Source: Acidobacteriota bacterium
GTDB lineage: Bacteria > Acidobacteriota > Terriglobia > Bryobacterales > Bryobacteraceae
Direction of reading: 5' to 3'
Assembly (NCBI GenBank): GCA_025353165.1
Contig: JANXRE010000071.1
Span: forward strand, 58,962-122,961
Length of the DNA: 64,000 nt
The position numbers were made by a program, and so were the translations under genes. Positions within the stretch are counted from its first letter, which is position 1; the number at the start of each line of letters is the position of its first letter. Positions 27,097-36,113 of this stretch are shown one piece after another. Under the pieces are notes generated by a model. That model was given only the letters and a program-made list of their open reading frames with translations, ran no database searches and was not told the origin of the DNA.

Positions 27097-29421
27097 CTAA
27101 GACCCGACCTTACCCATCAGCTCGCGGATGTTCTGCTGGTCAACCGGGCTCGGCTGGTGCTTGAGAGCGTCCTCCAGGGCCTGCTTGGCGGCCCGCTTGT
27201 CGCCCTTCTGGTACAGAGCCATGGCCAGGTGGTAATGGAAGGCGGCATTATTGGGGGCCGTGACGACCACTTCGCGATAGATGCGGATCGCGTCGTCGCT
27301 GAGATTCTTCTTGATGTAAACCCAGCCGAGCGTGTCGGCGACATTGGGATCCCGCGGCGCGCTCTGACGGGCCCGCTGCGCGAGCTGGAGCGCGTTGTCG
27401 AGGTCGGTTCCTTCCTCCGCTTTGATATAGGCGAGGTTATTGAGCGCCGCCACGTTGTTGGGATCGATCCGCAGGACCTCTTCGTACAGCGGCTTGGCCT
27501 CGCTGCGCCTGCCGACTCCATCCAGCATGAGCGCCAGATTCGTTGCGGGGATCACGTCGCTGGGCGCGGCGAGCGACTTGGCTTTCCGGTAATTCTCGAT
27601 GGCGGCGTTGGTGTCGCCCTTGAGCTGGTAAGTCCTGCCGAGCTTGAGGAAAAGTTCCGAGGACTTCGGGTTCTTGGCGGCGATCTGCTGAAACTCCTGG
27701 ATTGCGCCGTCAAACTGCTTGTCGCGGACGAGGATGTTGGCGAGGGCGAGCCGGTAGTCCACGCGGCCCGGGTTCTTCCCGAGCTCAGCCCGCAGCAAGG
27801 CGATCGCGGCCGCGTAGTTGTTCTGCGCGACCTCGGTTTCCACGATTCCGATGAGCCCGCGCGGATCGCCCGGATTGGCGGCCTGCATCTGCTTGAAGAT
27901 GGTCTCGGCCTCTTTAAAATTCTTGTCCTGGAAGGTCAGGAAAGCGAGCTGATAACGGGCGTCGGGGGAGTTGGGGGCCAGCTTGAGAATCTCGGCGATC
28001 TCCTGGCGAGCGTCGTCTCTCTTGCCGAGCGCCATCAAAGCGGCCGAACGCAGGAGGTGCGCCTGATAGTTCCCCGGTTCGATCGTGAGGATTCCGTCAG
28101 CCTCGGCGAGGGCGCGGGCATGATCCGCTTTCCGTCCCGCCAATTGAGCCAGTAGCAGGCGCGGCGGCATGAGCGCGGGGTTCAGCTTCCTTGCTTCGTC
28201 CAATTGGATCGTGGCCGCTTCGAACTGGCCGGATGCCACCAGGGCTTGGCCGAGCTGATACCGGCTCGCCGCGTTGCCCGGATTCTTGGCGACTAAACCC
28301 TGGAGGTCCGTTACCGCGAGCTTGATCTGTTCGGGCGATCCGGATTTCAGCAGCAGCGCGGACCGCATGGCAATGGCCTGGCTGTCCTTGGGATCGTTCT
28401 TCAAAACCTCGTCGACCAACTGAGAGGCTTCGGCGGTCTTGCCCTGGAGGGCCAGAGTTTCGACGGTCGCCTTCTGATACAGCGGTTTGTCCTTCTGGTT
28501 CGCCTTGGCTCCTTCGTCGAACTCCTGCCGGGCCCGCTGATAATCGCGCAGACGGACGAAAAACGCGCCGGCGGTCAAGTGCGCCGTGGGGAAGTCCTTG
28601 GGATTGGAAATCATGCGCCGCAAGGCGGCTTCCATCTCGGGGCGCCGTTGGGTGGCGGCGTAGAACGCGGCGAGCTGGACCAGAGACGATTGCGAGTGGG
28701 GATTGTTGTCCGCCTGGAGTTTGAGGATCTGCTCGGCATCGGGCAGCCGCTTCTGCGCGACATAGAGGTTGAGTAACGCGGTGTACATCGGGAAGAGATT
28801 ATTCTGCCGCGAAATCATCTCTTTCGCCATCTTCTCGGCGTCATCGATCCGGTTGGCCTGCAGGAGTGCGTTGACGCGGACGAGCGTGAGGCCGGGGTCC
28901 CACGGCTTGACCTGGGCGGCCTGCTCGAAATCGGCCAGAGCAATGGGAAGGTCGTTGCGCGCCCAGGCCAGATATCCGGCGAAGCGGAGCCCATCGAAGG
29001 ATTTGGGATCCTTTTTCAGCATATTATCGCTAATGTCCTGGAGATCCGAGAGAACGGCTTTCGCTTTGTCTCGCGCGGCCCCTTTTGTGCCGGCGTAATA
29101 GGCCCAGTAGAGGTCGGCCAGTTTGACCGGCGCATCCGGGTTGACGGGCGGCGTGTTGGTGGCCCGCCTTAACCAGTTAAAAGCATCGGGGTAATTCTGC
29201 AGCTTGAGGGAGGTCAGGCCCAGGCGATAGTAGGCCTCGCCATTCTTCGGGTTCTTCTGGAGGGCGCGCCGGTACATAATCGACGCTTCCTTGAGTTTAT
29301 TCAGGTTGAAGAACTTGTTCCCGCTGTTGACCAGCCTTTCACTCTGGGCGATGGGATCACGGTTGCAGCCGGCGGCAAAAACGAGTAGCGCGAGAAGAAG
29401 ATAACGGACAATGCGCGACAT
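27097..29421 (-). CDS. PrsT-like TPR-repeat lipoprotein
   Basis: A 774-residue lipoprotein with lipobox FAAGC (Cys19) and at least a dozen tandem TPR motifs. Clear ones include EAYYRLGLTSLKLQNYPDA, ASRYQLGQALVASGQFEAA, DARYQLAFLTFQDKNFKEAE, ELFLKLGRTYQLKGDTNAA and AALNNLAYIKAEEGTDLDNA. The architecture (lipobox, 700+ residues, TPRs to the end) matches the PrsT-type TPR lipoprotein found with exosortase/PEP-CTERM exopolysaccharide loci. It probably scaffolds envelope assembly from the outer membrane's periplasmic face. No exosortase is visible in this window. It is the first gene of the operon. Confidence 0.82.
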   Translation of the reverse strand: MSRIVRYLLLALLVFAAGCNRDPIAQSERLVNSGNKFFNLNKLKEASIMYRRALQKNPKNGEAYYRLGLTSLKLQNYPDAFNWLRRATNTPPVNPDAPVKLADLYWAYYAGTKGAARDKAKAVLSDLQDISDNMLKKDPKSFDGLRFAGYLAWARNDLPIALADFEQAAQVKPWDPGLTLVRVNALLQANRIDDAEKMAKEMISRQNNLFPMYTALLNLYVAQKRLPDAEQILKLQADNNPHSQSSLVQLAAFYAATQRRPEMEAALRRMISNPKDFPTAHLTAGAFFVRLRDYQRARQEFDEGAKANQKDKPLYQKATVETLALQGKTAEASQLVDEVLKNDPKDSQAIAMRSALLLKSGSPEQIKLAVTDLQGLVAKNPGNAASRYQLGQALVASGQFEAATIQLDEARKLNPALMPPRLLLAQLAGRKADHARALAEADGILTIEPGNYQAHLLRSAALMALGKRDDARQEIAEILKLAPNSPDARYQLAFLTFQDKNFKEAETIFKQMQAANPGDPRGLIGIVETEVAQNNYAAAIALLRAELGKNPGRVDYRLALANILVRDKQFDGAIQEFQQIAAKNPKSSELFLKLGRTYQLKGDTNAAIENYRKAKSLAAPSDVIPATNLALMLDGVGRRSEAKPLYEEVLRIDPNNVAALNNLAYIKAEEGTDLDNALQLAQRARQSAPRDPNVADTLGWVYIKKNLSDDAIRIYREVVVTAPNNAAFHYHLAMALYQKGDKRAAKQALEDALKHQPSPVDQQNIRELMGKVGS

Positions 29422-29470
29422 TTAGACACTCCTGGTAAGGATACAACCACACTTCAACATAAAAAGAAGG

Positions 29471-29921
29471 CTAAGGCAATCCATCGCCCGGGCTAGTACC
29501 TCGCGGAGGGGGCGCGATTGGCGTTGGCGGGACTTTTGGAAGCGCGTCCCGCCGGTAGCGGGCTTCGCCGAGCGGTTCCACGGGGCTTGAGGAGCCGCTC
29601 TTTATAAGTGAAATAATTGGGGTTAGGTCCTTCCTGGGTTCGTTTCGTATTTTTCCTTTTTGGAGCTCGCGGAGGAGCTTGAGGGCGCGGTGCCAGGCGC
29701 GGGTATAGTGGGCTTCGTCGCGAGTGACGCGGGGGATGTTGTTGAATTCCTGGGCGACCTTATCGGCCATGCGGTCCCATGGTGAGGATGAGGATGCCGG
29801 TTTCGATGAGGGTGCAGCGGCGCTGGCGCCATTTGGCGGCGACCATTTCCTCGACGAGGTCGCGCTGGGTGGGGCCCTGGGGCTGGTATTCGTCGAGATA
29901 CTCCTGGCAGAGGGCATTGGC
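29471..29921 (-). pseudogene. Broken hypothetical protein of a small acidobacterial family
   Basis: Minus-strand sequence contains ANALCQEYLDEYQPQG then RDLVEEMVAAKWRQRRC then LIETGILILTM in one frame, and DRMADKVAQEFNNI with YTRAWHRALKLLRELQKGK in another, joined near 29775. The combined pattern matches a family of hypothetical proteins that I remember from Acidobacteria, each with a WRxRR helix. Its N-terminal half is missing at 29921, where transposase sequence begins. The C-terminal ~50 residues are proline-rich and poorly conserved. I read it as a truncated and frameshifted relic. Confidence 0.6.
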
Positions 29922-30164
29922 CGTGAGGAGGATGCCGGCTTCAACGAACTGGCCATGGGCTGGCACGCCGATCACATCTATAAGCACGACCCCAACGCCA
30001 TAGAGTGCTTCCTGCTGATGGCCTTCCTCGCCTTCAATATCTTTCATGCATTCCTGACCTTGAATCTCAAACCCCAGATCCGCGCCAACAGAACTCAGGG
30101 GTTCTGGGCCAGGCTCATGGCGGCGGAGATCTACGCCGGGGTCAGCCTCTCCCTCTCGCCCTGA
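29922..30164 (+). mobile_element. Transposase C-terminal fragment
   Basis: The plus-strand frame carries DAGFNELAMGWHADHIY, then KHDPNAIECFLLMAFLA and FNIFHAFLTLNLKPQ, ending SLSP. This is a C-terminal DDE-transposase pattern (an E-n-GFN segment, then a helix rich in hydrophobic residues). No N-terminal or catalytic-aspartate part is present, and no terminal inverted repeat was found. It abuts the broken hypothetical gene on the left. The 200 bases to its right (30165-30373) hold nothing I recognise and may be the rest of the element's 3' flank. Confidence 0.68.
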
Positions 30165-30373
30165 ATCTTTTTTGCTGCCGATTTGTCCCGTCCGCTTTCC
30201 CGCCAGCGCTTGATGCCCACCTCCGGCGCGACGCAGTGCGCCTCAAGCCCCATAAACTCCCGCTTTTCTCTCCTCGCCCGGCCCCAGCCATTTGCCTCTC
30301 CGTCCCGAATACCGAAAACTCGTGCGCCCGCGGCTACTTCGCACCAACGTTTTTCATGGATGCGGAATCGCTG

Positions 30374-30670
30374 GTTCCGCTCGGGAACCTTGACTTTGGC
30401 CGGCAGGAGTTTCGCCACCGGCGTATCGAGGGTAACCTCGCCGCGCTCCACCAGGTCGGCCAGCAGCAGGGAAGTGAACACCTTCGTGATGGAGCCGATC
30501 TCGAAGATCGTGTCGCCGCCGGGAGCGCCGGGCCCGATGGTTCCGACGACGATGCCGACCGCTTTCCGGCTCTCGTCGACGCGGTTGACCAGAATGTCGT
30601 GGAGGTCCGTGGACGCCGCGGCGAAGATGAATAGAAGGGCGAGGAGAACGGGCGTTCCCGCAATCCTATC
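30374..30670 (-). pseudogene. Serine hydrolase (beta-lactamase class C) N-terminal fragment
   Basis: Minus-strand translation gives a signal-peptide-like stretch (PVLLALLFIFAAAS), then the active-site segment IFEIGSITKVFTSLLLADL, whose SxxK (Ser-Ile-Thr-Lys) is the class C beta-lactamase/esterase nucleophile, then LDTPVAKLLPAKVKVPERN. The similarity stops at 30374 with unrelated sequence after it. Only ~100 of the ~400 expected residues remain. No ATG, GTG or TTG is in frame before the signal peptide, though an ATG one frame off at ~30685 suggests a further indel. The product cannot be functional. Confidence 0.72.
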
Positions 30671-30708
30671 ATTTCCCTTTTGCGCCGCTGTGCAAGCATA
30701 CTGATTTC

Positions 30709-32190
30709 ATGCCGAAAGCGGACGCCGCGGTACGGATGGATACCGAGTTCACCCGGGGACTCGGGTTGTTCGATTCGACGATGATGGTTGCCGGCTCGAT
30801 GATCGGGTCGGGCATTTTCATCGTCTCCGCGGAGATGTCGCGGCAGGTCGGCAGCCCCGCCTGGCTGCTGGTCGCGTGGCTGGTCACGGGGCTTTTGACG
30901 GTGATGGGCGCGCTGTCCTACGGCGAGCTGGCGTCCATGATGCCGCGGGCCGGCGGGCAGTACGTTTATCTGCGCGAGGCGTTCTCGCCGCTGTGGGGAT
31001 TCCTGTACGGCTGGACTCTGTTCATGGTGATCCAGACGGGAACCATTGCCGCTGTGGTGGTGGGATTCGGGCGATTTCTCGGCGTGCTGTGGCCGGCGAT
31101 CGCGGAGGATCGTTACCTGATTCCTCCCATCCACATCAGCTCGGGATACGCGATCTCGCTGTCGACGGCGCAACTGGTCGGGGTGCTGCTGATCGTTCTG
31201 CTGACGTGGACCAACACGCGCGGGCTGCGCTATGGCAAGCTGATCCAAAATGTATTCACGTCGGCGAAGATCGGATCGCTGGCGGCGATCATCGGGCTCG
31301 GGCTGGCGCTCGGGTGGAACGCCCGCGCGATCCAGGCGAACTTCGGGAATTTCTGGCAGCCTCGCGGCTTCGATCCGATCACGGCCGGGGTGTCGGCCGC
31401 CACGGTGTTCGGGCTGTTCGTCGCGATCCACGTCGCGCAAACGGGATCGCTGTTTTCGGCGGACGCGTGGAACAACATCACGTTCACCGCGGGCGAGGTG
31501 AAGGATCCGAAGCGGAATATTCCGCTGTCGCTGGCGATGGGAACGGCGTTGGTGATCGGGCTGTACCTGCTGGTCAACGTCGCGTATCTGGTGACCCTGC
31601 CCTTCGACGCGATCCAGCACGCCGCGTCGGACCGAGTGGCCACTGTCGCGCTGCAGTCGATCTTCCCATCGGCGGGCGCGGCGCTGATGGCGGTTGGAAT
31701 TCTGATCTCGACGTTCGGGTGCAGCAACGGGTTGATTCTCGCCGGCGCGCGGGCGTACTACGCGATGGCGCGCGACGGCCTCTTCTTCCGCGGCGCGTAT
31801 AGCTTGAACAAGGCGAAGGTGCCGTCGCGCGCGCTGCTGTTGCAGGGGATCTGGGCAGCGGCTTTGGTGTTGCCGCGCACCTACAACGCGGAGACCGGCA
31901 AGTACGGAAACCTGTACGGCAACCTGCTGGACTACGTGATCTCGGCGGCGCTGATCTTCTACATGCTGACCATCGCCGGCATCTTCCGCCTGCGCGCGAC
32001 GCGGCCCGACGGCGAGCGGCCTTACAAGGCGTTCGGGTATCCGGTGATTCCCGCGCTCTATATTCTCGGCGCGGGCACGGTGCTGCTGACGCTGTTCATT
32101 TACCGGCCGGCGACCACCTGGCCCGGACTCGTAATCGTCCTTCTTGGCGTGCCGGTATACGCGCTGTTCCGCCGGGGCGCAAAGACTTGA
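30709..32190 (+). CDS. APC-superfamily amino acid permease
   Basis: A 493-residue protein with about twelve membrane segments. The helix-1 motif GSMIGSGIFIVSAEM is the APC unwound substrate-binding loop. ALSYGELASMMPRAGGQYVYL (TM2-3) is also classic, as are FSADAWNNITFTAGEVKDPKRNIPLSL and the cytosolic RATRPDGERPYKAFGYPVIP near the end. The substrate is unknown; the following genes suggest a dibasic or cyclic amino acid. Its stop overlaps the next gene's start by four bases. Confidence 0.9.
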   Translation: MPKADAAVRMDTEFTRGLGLFDSTMMVAGSMIGSGIFIVSAEMSRQVGSPAWLLVAWLVTGLLTVMGALSYGELASMMPRAGGQYVYLREAFSPLWGFLYGWTLFMVIQTGTIAAVVVGFGRFLGVLWPAIAEDRYLIPPIHISSGYAISLSTAQLVGVLLIVLLTWTNTRGLRYGKLIQNVFTSAKIGSLAAIIGLGLALGWNARAIQANFGNFWQPRGFDPITAGVSAATVFGLFVAIHVAQTGSLFSADAWNNITFTAGEVKDPKRNIPLSLAMGTALVIGLYLLVNVAYLVTLPFDAIQHAASDRVATVALQSIFPSAGAALMAVGILISTFGCSNGLILAGARAYYAMARDGLFFRGAYSLNKAKVPSRALLLQGIWAAALVLPRTYNAETGKYGNLYGNLLDYVISAALIFYMLTIAGIFRLRATRPDGERPYKAFGYPVIPALYILGAGTVLLTLFIYRPATTWPGLVIVLLGVPVYALFRRGAKT

Positions 32191-33110
32191 TCGTCCTCAG
32201 CGAGGCCGACGTTCGCCGCCTGCTGGATCTCGACGCGCTGATCCCGGCCATGGAGCGGGCGCTGGCCGCCTTTTCGAGCGGCGGCGTCACCCAACCGGTG
32301 CGCGAGATCCTGCGCATTGGAATCCGCGGCGCCTTCGCGGCGATGCCCGCTCATGTCCACAAAGAGGACATCCTCGGAACGAAGCTCGTGTCGGTGTTTC
32401 CCGGCAACGCGGAGCGCGGACTGCATACGCACCTGGCGACGATTCTCCTGAACGATGCGCATACCGGCGAGACGCTCGCCGTGATGGACGGGCGTTACAT
32501 CACCGAGGTGCGGACGGCGGCGGTCTCGGCGGTTTCGGTGCGGCACTTGGCGCGCGAGGATGCGCGGCGGTTGGGGATCGTCGGGTCGGGCGTGCAGGCG
32601 CGCAGCCATGTGGAGATGCTGCGGCGCGTGAGGGCGTGGACGGAAATCGGCGCGTGGAGTCCGAACCGCGCGAACCTGGAGCGCTTTGCGGAAGAGTGCG
32701 GCGTGGCTGCGCTTTCGAGCGCCGAGGAAGTCGCGCGGAACTCGGACGTGGTGGTGACGGCGACAGCCTCGAGCCAGCCGGTTGTGCGGAGCGAGTGGGT
32801 CGCGGACGGCGCGCATCTCATCGCGGTGGGATCCTGTTTCCCCTCGCACTCGGAGATCGAGGGCGCGCTGGTGGCGCGGTCGTGGCTGTACGTGGACTCA
32901 CGCACGGCCGCGATGAAGGAATCGGGGGATGTGCTGAACGGGATTGCCGCGGGCGGCGAGATCCGCGCGGAACTTGGCGAGGTGCTGGCGGGTCTCGCGC
33001 CCGGGCGGCGGTCGCGCGCGGAGATCACGATGTTCAAGTCGCTGGGGCTAGCGGTGGAAGATGTCGTTGCCGCCGCGTTGGTGTACGAGGCGGCGGGGGT
33101 GCGAAAATAG
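32187..33110 (+). CDS. Ornithine cyclodeaminase / mu-crystallin family protein
   Basis: A 307-residue Rossmann enzyme. The N-terminal half carries FAAMPAHVHKEDILGTKLVSVFPGN and the substrate-site arginine/lysine pattern ITEVRTAAVSAVSVRHLA. The NAD site is LGIVGSGVQARSHVEML (residues ~128-144). Members convert ornithine to proline, reduce cyclic imino acids, or make lysine-derived pipecolate. The TTG start at 32187 overlaps the permease stop and places the expected N-terminus (IVLSEADVRRLLD). The adjacent ALDH7-like gene favours a lysine or piperideine substrate, but this is inference. Confidence 0.85.
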   Translation: MIVLSEADVRRLLDLDALIPAMERALAAFSSGGVTQPVREILRIGIRGAFAAMPAHVHKEDILGTKLVSVFPGNAERGLHTHLATILLNDAHTGETLAVMDGRYITEVRTAAVSAVSVRHLAREDARRLGIVGSGVQARSHVEMLRRVRAWTEIGAWSPNRANLERFAEECGVAALSSAEEVARNSDVVVTATASSQPVVRSEWVADGAHLIAVGSCFPSHSEIEGALVARSWLYVDSRTAAMKESGDVLNGIAAGGEIRAELGEVLAGLAPGRRSRAEITMFKSLGLAVEDVVAAALVYEAAGVRK

Positions 33111-33124
33111 GCCCGGGAGACTCC

Positions 33125-34675
33125 ATGTCGAGCACTGTTCAACAACCCGCGATTGACGCGCAGGCCGTTTTGCGCAGGCTGGGAATCGAGCCGGTGAATT
33201 CCGGCGTCTGCTGGGGTGAGTGGATCGCGAACCCTTCCGGCGGGGAGCTTGTTTCGCATTCGCCGGGTGACGGGTCCGAACTCGCGCGCGTTCGCATGGC
33301 CAGCGAGGCGGAGTACGACGAGGTCGTCGCGCAGGCCGCCAAGGCTTTCGAGAAATGGCGGCTGTTTCCCGCGCCCAGGCGCGGCCAGATCGTGCGCGAG
33401 ATCGGCGACGAGCTGCGGGCGTGTAAAGACGACCTCGGCGCGCTCGTCACGCTGGAGATGGGCAAGATTCTGGCCGAGGGCTTGGGCGAAGTTCAGGAAA
33501 TGATCGATGTCGCGGATTTCTCCGTCGGTCTGTCGCGGCAGTTGTACGGGCTCACGATGCCCAGCGAGCGGCCGGGGCACCGCATGTATGAGCTGTGGCA
33601 TCCGCTGGGGATTGCCGGCGTGATCACGGCGTTCAACTTCCCGGTGGCGGTGTGGTCGTGGAATGCGCTGATCGCGATGGCGTGCGGCGACACAGTGCTG
33701 TGGAAGCCGTCCAGCATGACGCCGCTTACCGCCATCGCCGTGCAGCACATCTGCAATCGCGTGCTCGACCGGCACGGGTGGAAGGGCGTGTGCAATTTGG
33801 TGATCGGCTCGGGATCGAAGGTCGGCGAGCGGATGCTGCACGACAAGCGCGTGCCGCTGGTCAGTTGCACGGGTTCGACGGCGGTGGGCATCCATGTCGC
33901 GGAGGTGGTGGGCGAGCGGCTGGGCCGGACGATTCTCGAACTCGGCGGAAACAACGGGATCGTCGCGATGGACGATGCCAACCTCGAACTGCTGGTGCGC
34001 GCGGTTCTGTTCGCTGCGGTTGGGACGGCCGGCCAGCGCTGCACCAGCACGCGGCGGTTGCTATTGCAGAAGGGCATCGCGGCCACCGTGACGGACCGCC
34101 TAATCCACGTGTATAAGCAGGTGCCGATCGGCGATCCGCTCGATGCCGGAACGTTGATGGGTCCGCTGGTGAGCCGGAGCGCGGTGCAGGATATGATGCG
34201 CGGGTTGGAACGAATCCGCGAGCAGGGCGGCGAGATTTTGTACGGCGGCGAGCGGGTGGATCTGCCGGGCGGGTGTTACGTTCAGCCGACGATTGTTCGC
34301 GCCCGGCACGATATGCCGATTGTTCGCGAGGAGATTTTCGCGCCAATCCTGTATGTGATGGAGTTCGACAATCTCGATCAAGCGCTCGAGTGGCATAACG
34401 AAGTGCCGCAAGGCCTGTCGTCGGCCATCTTCACGACCAACGTGATCAGCGCGGAGACGTTCCTGAGCGCGCGGGGCAGCGATTGCGGAATCGCCAACGT
34501 GAACATCGGGACGAGCGGCGCGGAGATCGGCGGCGCGTTCGGGGGCGAGAAGGAAACGGGCGGCGGCCGGGAGTCGGGCAGCGATTCCTGGAAGCAGTAC
34601 ATGCGGCGGCAAACGGTGACGGTAAACATGTCGAACGACCTGCCGTTGTCGCAGGGCATTCAGTTTCACATTTAG
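33125..34675 (+). CDS. ALDH7-like semialdehyde dehydrogenase
   Basis: An aldehyde dehydrogenase whose closest pattern is the alpha-aminoadipic semialdehyde / piperideine-6-carboxylate dehydrogenase clade. GVCWGEW starts the N-terminal segment, ITAFNFPVAVWSWNAL is the clade's characteristic cofactor stretch, and LELGGNNG holds the general-base glutamate. The catalytic Cys306 lies in GTAGQRCTSTRRL, and ESGSDSWKQYMRRQT near the end is typical of ALDH7. The product is 516 residues. The ATG at 33125 follows the upstream stop by 14 bases; a longer in-frame reading runs through the OCD gene and is spurious. Confidence 0.88.
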   Translation: MSSTVQQPAIDAQAVLRRLGIEPVNSGVCWGEWIANPSGGELVSHSPGDGSELARVRMASEAEYDEVVAQAAKAFEKWRLFPAPRRGQIVREIGDELRACKDDLGALVTLEMGKILAEGLGEVQEMIDVADFSVGLSRQLYGLTMPSERPGHRMYELWHPLGIAGVITAFNFPVAVWSWNALIAMACGDTVLWKPSSMTPLTAIAVQHICNRVLDRHGWKGVCNLVIGSGSKVGERMLHDKRVPLVSCTGSTAVGIHVAEVVGERLGRTILELGGNNGIVAMDDANLELLVRAVLFAAVGTAGQRCTSTRRLLLQKGIAATVTDRLIHVYKQVPIGDPLDAGTLMGPLVSRSAVQDMMRGLERIREQGGEILYGGERVDLPGGCYVQPTIVRARHDMPIVREEIFAPILYVMEFDNLDQALEWHNEVPQGLSSAIFTTNVISAETFLSARGSDCGIANVNIGTSGAEIGGAFGGEKETGGGRESGSDSWKQYMRRQTVTVNMSNDLPLSQGIQFHI

Positions 34676-34678
34676 GGC

Positions 34679-35398
34679 ATGAAGGTCACGATTCTCGGTT
34701 GCGGCGAGGCGTTCGACGACCTCCTTCCGAATACTTCCGTGCTGGTCGAAGCCGCAGGGCGCACGATTCTGTGCGACTGCGGGTATAGCGTGCCGCGGCA
34801 GCTGTGGTCGTATGGCGCCGATCCAGATGCGATCTATATCAGCCACCCGCACGCGGATCACTATTTCGGCCTGCCGGCGGTGCTGGGGCGGATGTGGGAG
34901 AGCGGGCGCGAGAAGCCGCTTACGGTGATCAGCCAGCCCGCGGTGCTCGATCAGATCAAGGACATCCTCGAGTACGGCTATCGCGGGCTTGCGGCGCGGT
35001 TCCGATTCCCCATCGAGTGGCGCGCGGCGCGGGTGGGCGAGGTGGATGGCATCGAGTGGAACTTTGCGGAGACGATGCATTCGGCGCCGAATCTGGCGGT
35101 GCGGATGAGCGCGGGCGGGAAGACGTTTTGCTACAGCGGGGACGGGATGTTCACGGACCGCAGCAGGGCGCTATTCGCGGGGGCGGATCTGTTGGTGCAT
35201 GAGGCGTATTTTTTCGACGAGTCGCCGGTGCACGCGGACATTGGGCGGTTGCTGGAGATGGCGGAAGCGGAGGGAGTGCGCCAACTCGCGCTGGTGCATG
35301 TGCAGCGGGGGTTGCGGAGGGAGCCTGGACGAATCTTGGATGCGATCGCGGGGTGGGCGGTGTCTATGCCGGAGCCGTTGGCGATGTACGTCTTATAG
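34679..35398 (+). CDS. Metallo-beta-lactamase-fold hydrolase
   Basis: A 239-residue MBL protein with the metal motif HPHADH (His56, His58, Asp60, His61). The strand VTILGCGEAFDDLLPNTS resembles the ribonuclease Z-like subgroup, and GKTFCYSGDGMFTD supplies the next ligand aspartate. VHEAYF and LALVHVQRG complete the pattern. The substrate is unknown; phosphodiesters and lactones are both possible. It starts three bases after the ALDH stop, so it is part of the catabolic operon. Confidence 0.82.
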   Translation: MKVTILGCGEAFDDLLPNTSVLVEAAGRTILCDCGYSVPRQLWSYGADPDAIYISHPHADHYFGLPAVLGRMWESGREKPLTVISQPAVLDQIKDILEYGYRGLAARFRFPIEWRAARVGEVDGIEWNFAETMHSAPNLAVRMSAGGKTFCYSGDGMFTDRSRALFAGADLLVHEAYFFDESPVHADIGRLLEMAEAEGVRQLALVHVQRGLRREPGRILDAIAGWAVSMPEPLAMYVL

Positions 35399-35448
35399 CC
35401 GCACCTGAAGGGGCAGAGATCCTCAACTAGCGGCGATGCGATGCGTTC

Positions 35449-35476
35449 GACAGCGGTCCCCATCGGAACCGCTGTC
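35449..35476. repeat. Inverted repeat downstream of the metallo-hydrolase
   Basis: Arms GACAGCGGT and ACCGCTGTC (nine perfect pairs) enclose a ten-base loop. It sits ~50 bases past the metallo-hydrolase stop and is not followed by a T-run, so an intrinsic terminator is unlikely. It may be an end of the damaged insertion sequence or a factor-dependent 3' stem. The surrounding 35399-35620 holds no gene. Confidence 0.5.
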
Positions 35477-35619
35477 AGCCACACGGACAGCGAGCGTTCC
35501 TTCACTGAAAGCTCGGCGCGATGGGTAAGCCGCCGGCGCTTACGCAACGATTCCCAGTGTTCTTGTGAACACGGATATATTAGCCGTTTAAAACCGCAGC
35601 TAATAGGTTTACCACGCCT

Positions 35620-35758
35620 TCCTCTTAAACAGGCGACCTTGATCTATTTGGACCAGCGGAATCAGAATCCCAAGCCCTTCGTATGGACCGCCGATGCCGA
35701 TTTGATTCTCGGCAAGGTTGAGCGACTTTGCAAACGTATTTCCCGCTCAGGACACTAG
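35620..35758 (+). mobile_element. IS630-family transposase C-terminal fragment
   Basis: The frame ending at 35758 reads IYLDQRNQNPKPFVWTA then DADLILGKVERLCKRI, the highly conserved C-terminus of IS630/ISRj1-like transposases (RN-x-NPKPFVWTA). Everything upstream is missing or frameless. It overlaps the end of a DUF2326-type gene fragment on the other strand by four bases, which marks the junction of two truncated units. No inverted terminal repeat was identified. Confidence 0.78.
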
Positions 35759-36108
35759 CCTGTGATCGCCCTATTGAAGGCAATCTGTTGCTCAAAGTCT
35801 TTCTTAATCTGGTCTTTGAACAAGACGCCAGCTTCCTCGAACAGACGCTGAGCCTCGTCAGGGTTGAACAGAATCTGGTCCTCTTGAAGCGATGCGCCAA
35901 TCTTTTTACGGTTTTGTTCTAGTGAATATCGCTCAGCATTCAGCGCTGCGATGCGCTGGCCGATCCCGTCAACCAGTTGCTTCGTATGGTCCTTGTCTGT
36001 GGTTCGAAAATCGAAAGCGTCGAGCAGCTCTTGCTTCTTTTCCGCCTCCTGCCGCTTTAGCAGCAAGATGCCCTCGATCTTGCTGGTATCCCCGATTCGA
36101 TTCGCCAA
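35755..36108 (-). pseudogene. DUF2326-like gene fragment
   Basis: A 117-residue open frame reads NRIGDTSKIEGILLLKRQ, HTKQLVDGIGQRIAALNAER, then EAGVLFKDQIKKDFEQQIAF and stops. LFKDQIKKDF-x-QQIAFN is the start of the DUF2326 pattern, seen in coiled-coil ATPase-like subunits of ABC-three-component defence systems. The expected hundreds of further residues are absent at the C-terminal side, where the IS630 fragment begins, and the N-terminus is missing against ctaF. So this is an internal piece of a larger gene, not an independent protein. Confidence 0.66.
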
Positions 36109-36113
36109 GGTGT

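Noticed and set aside
30334..31620. A 428-residue minus-strand frame opposite the permease
   Set aside because: Arg/His-rich and without a recognised fold; the permease on the other strand is clear.
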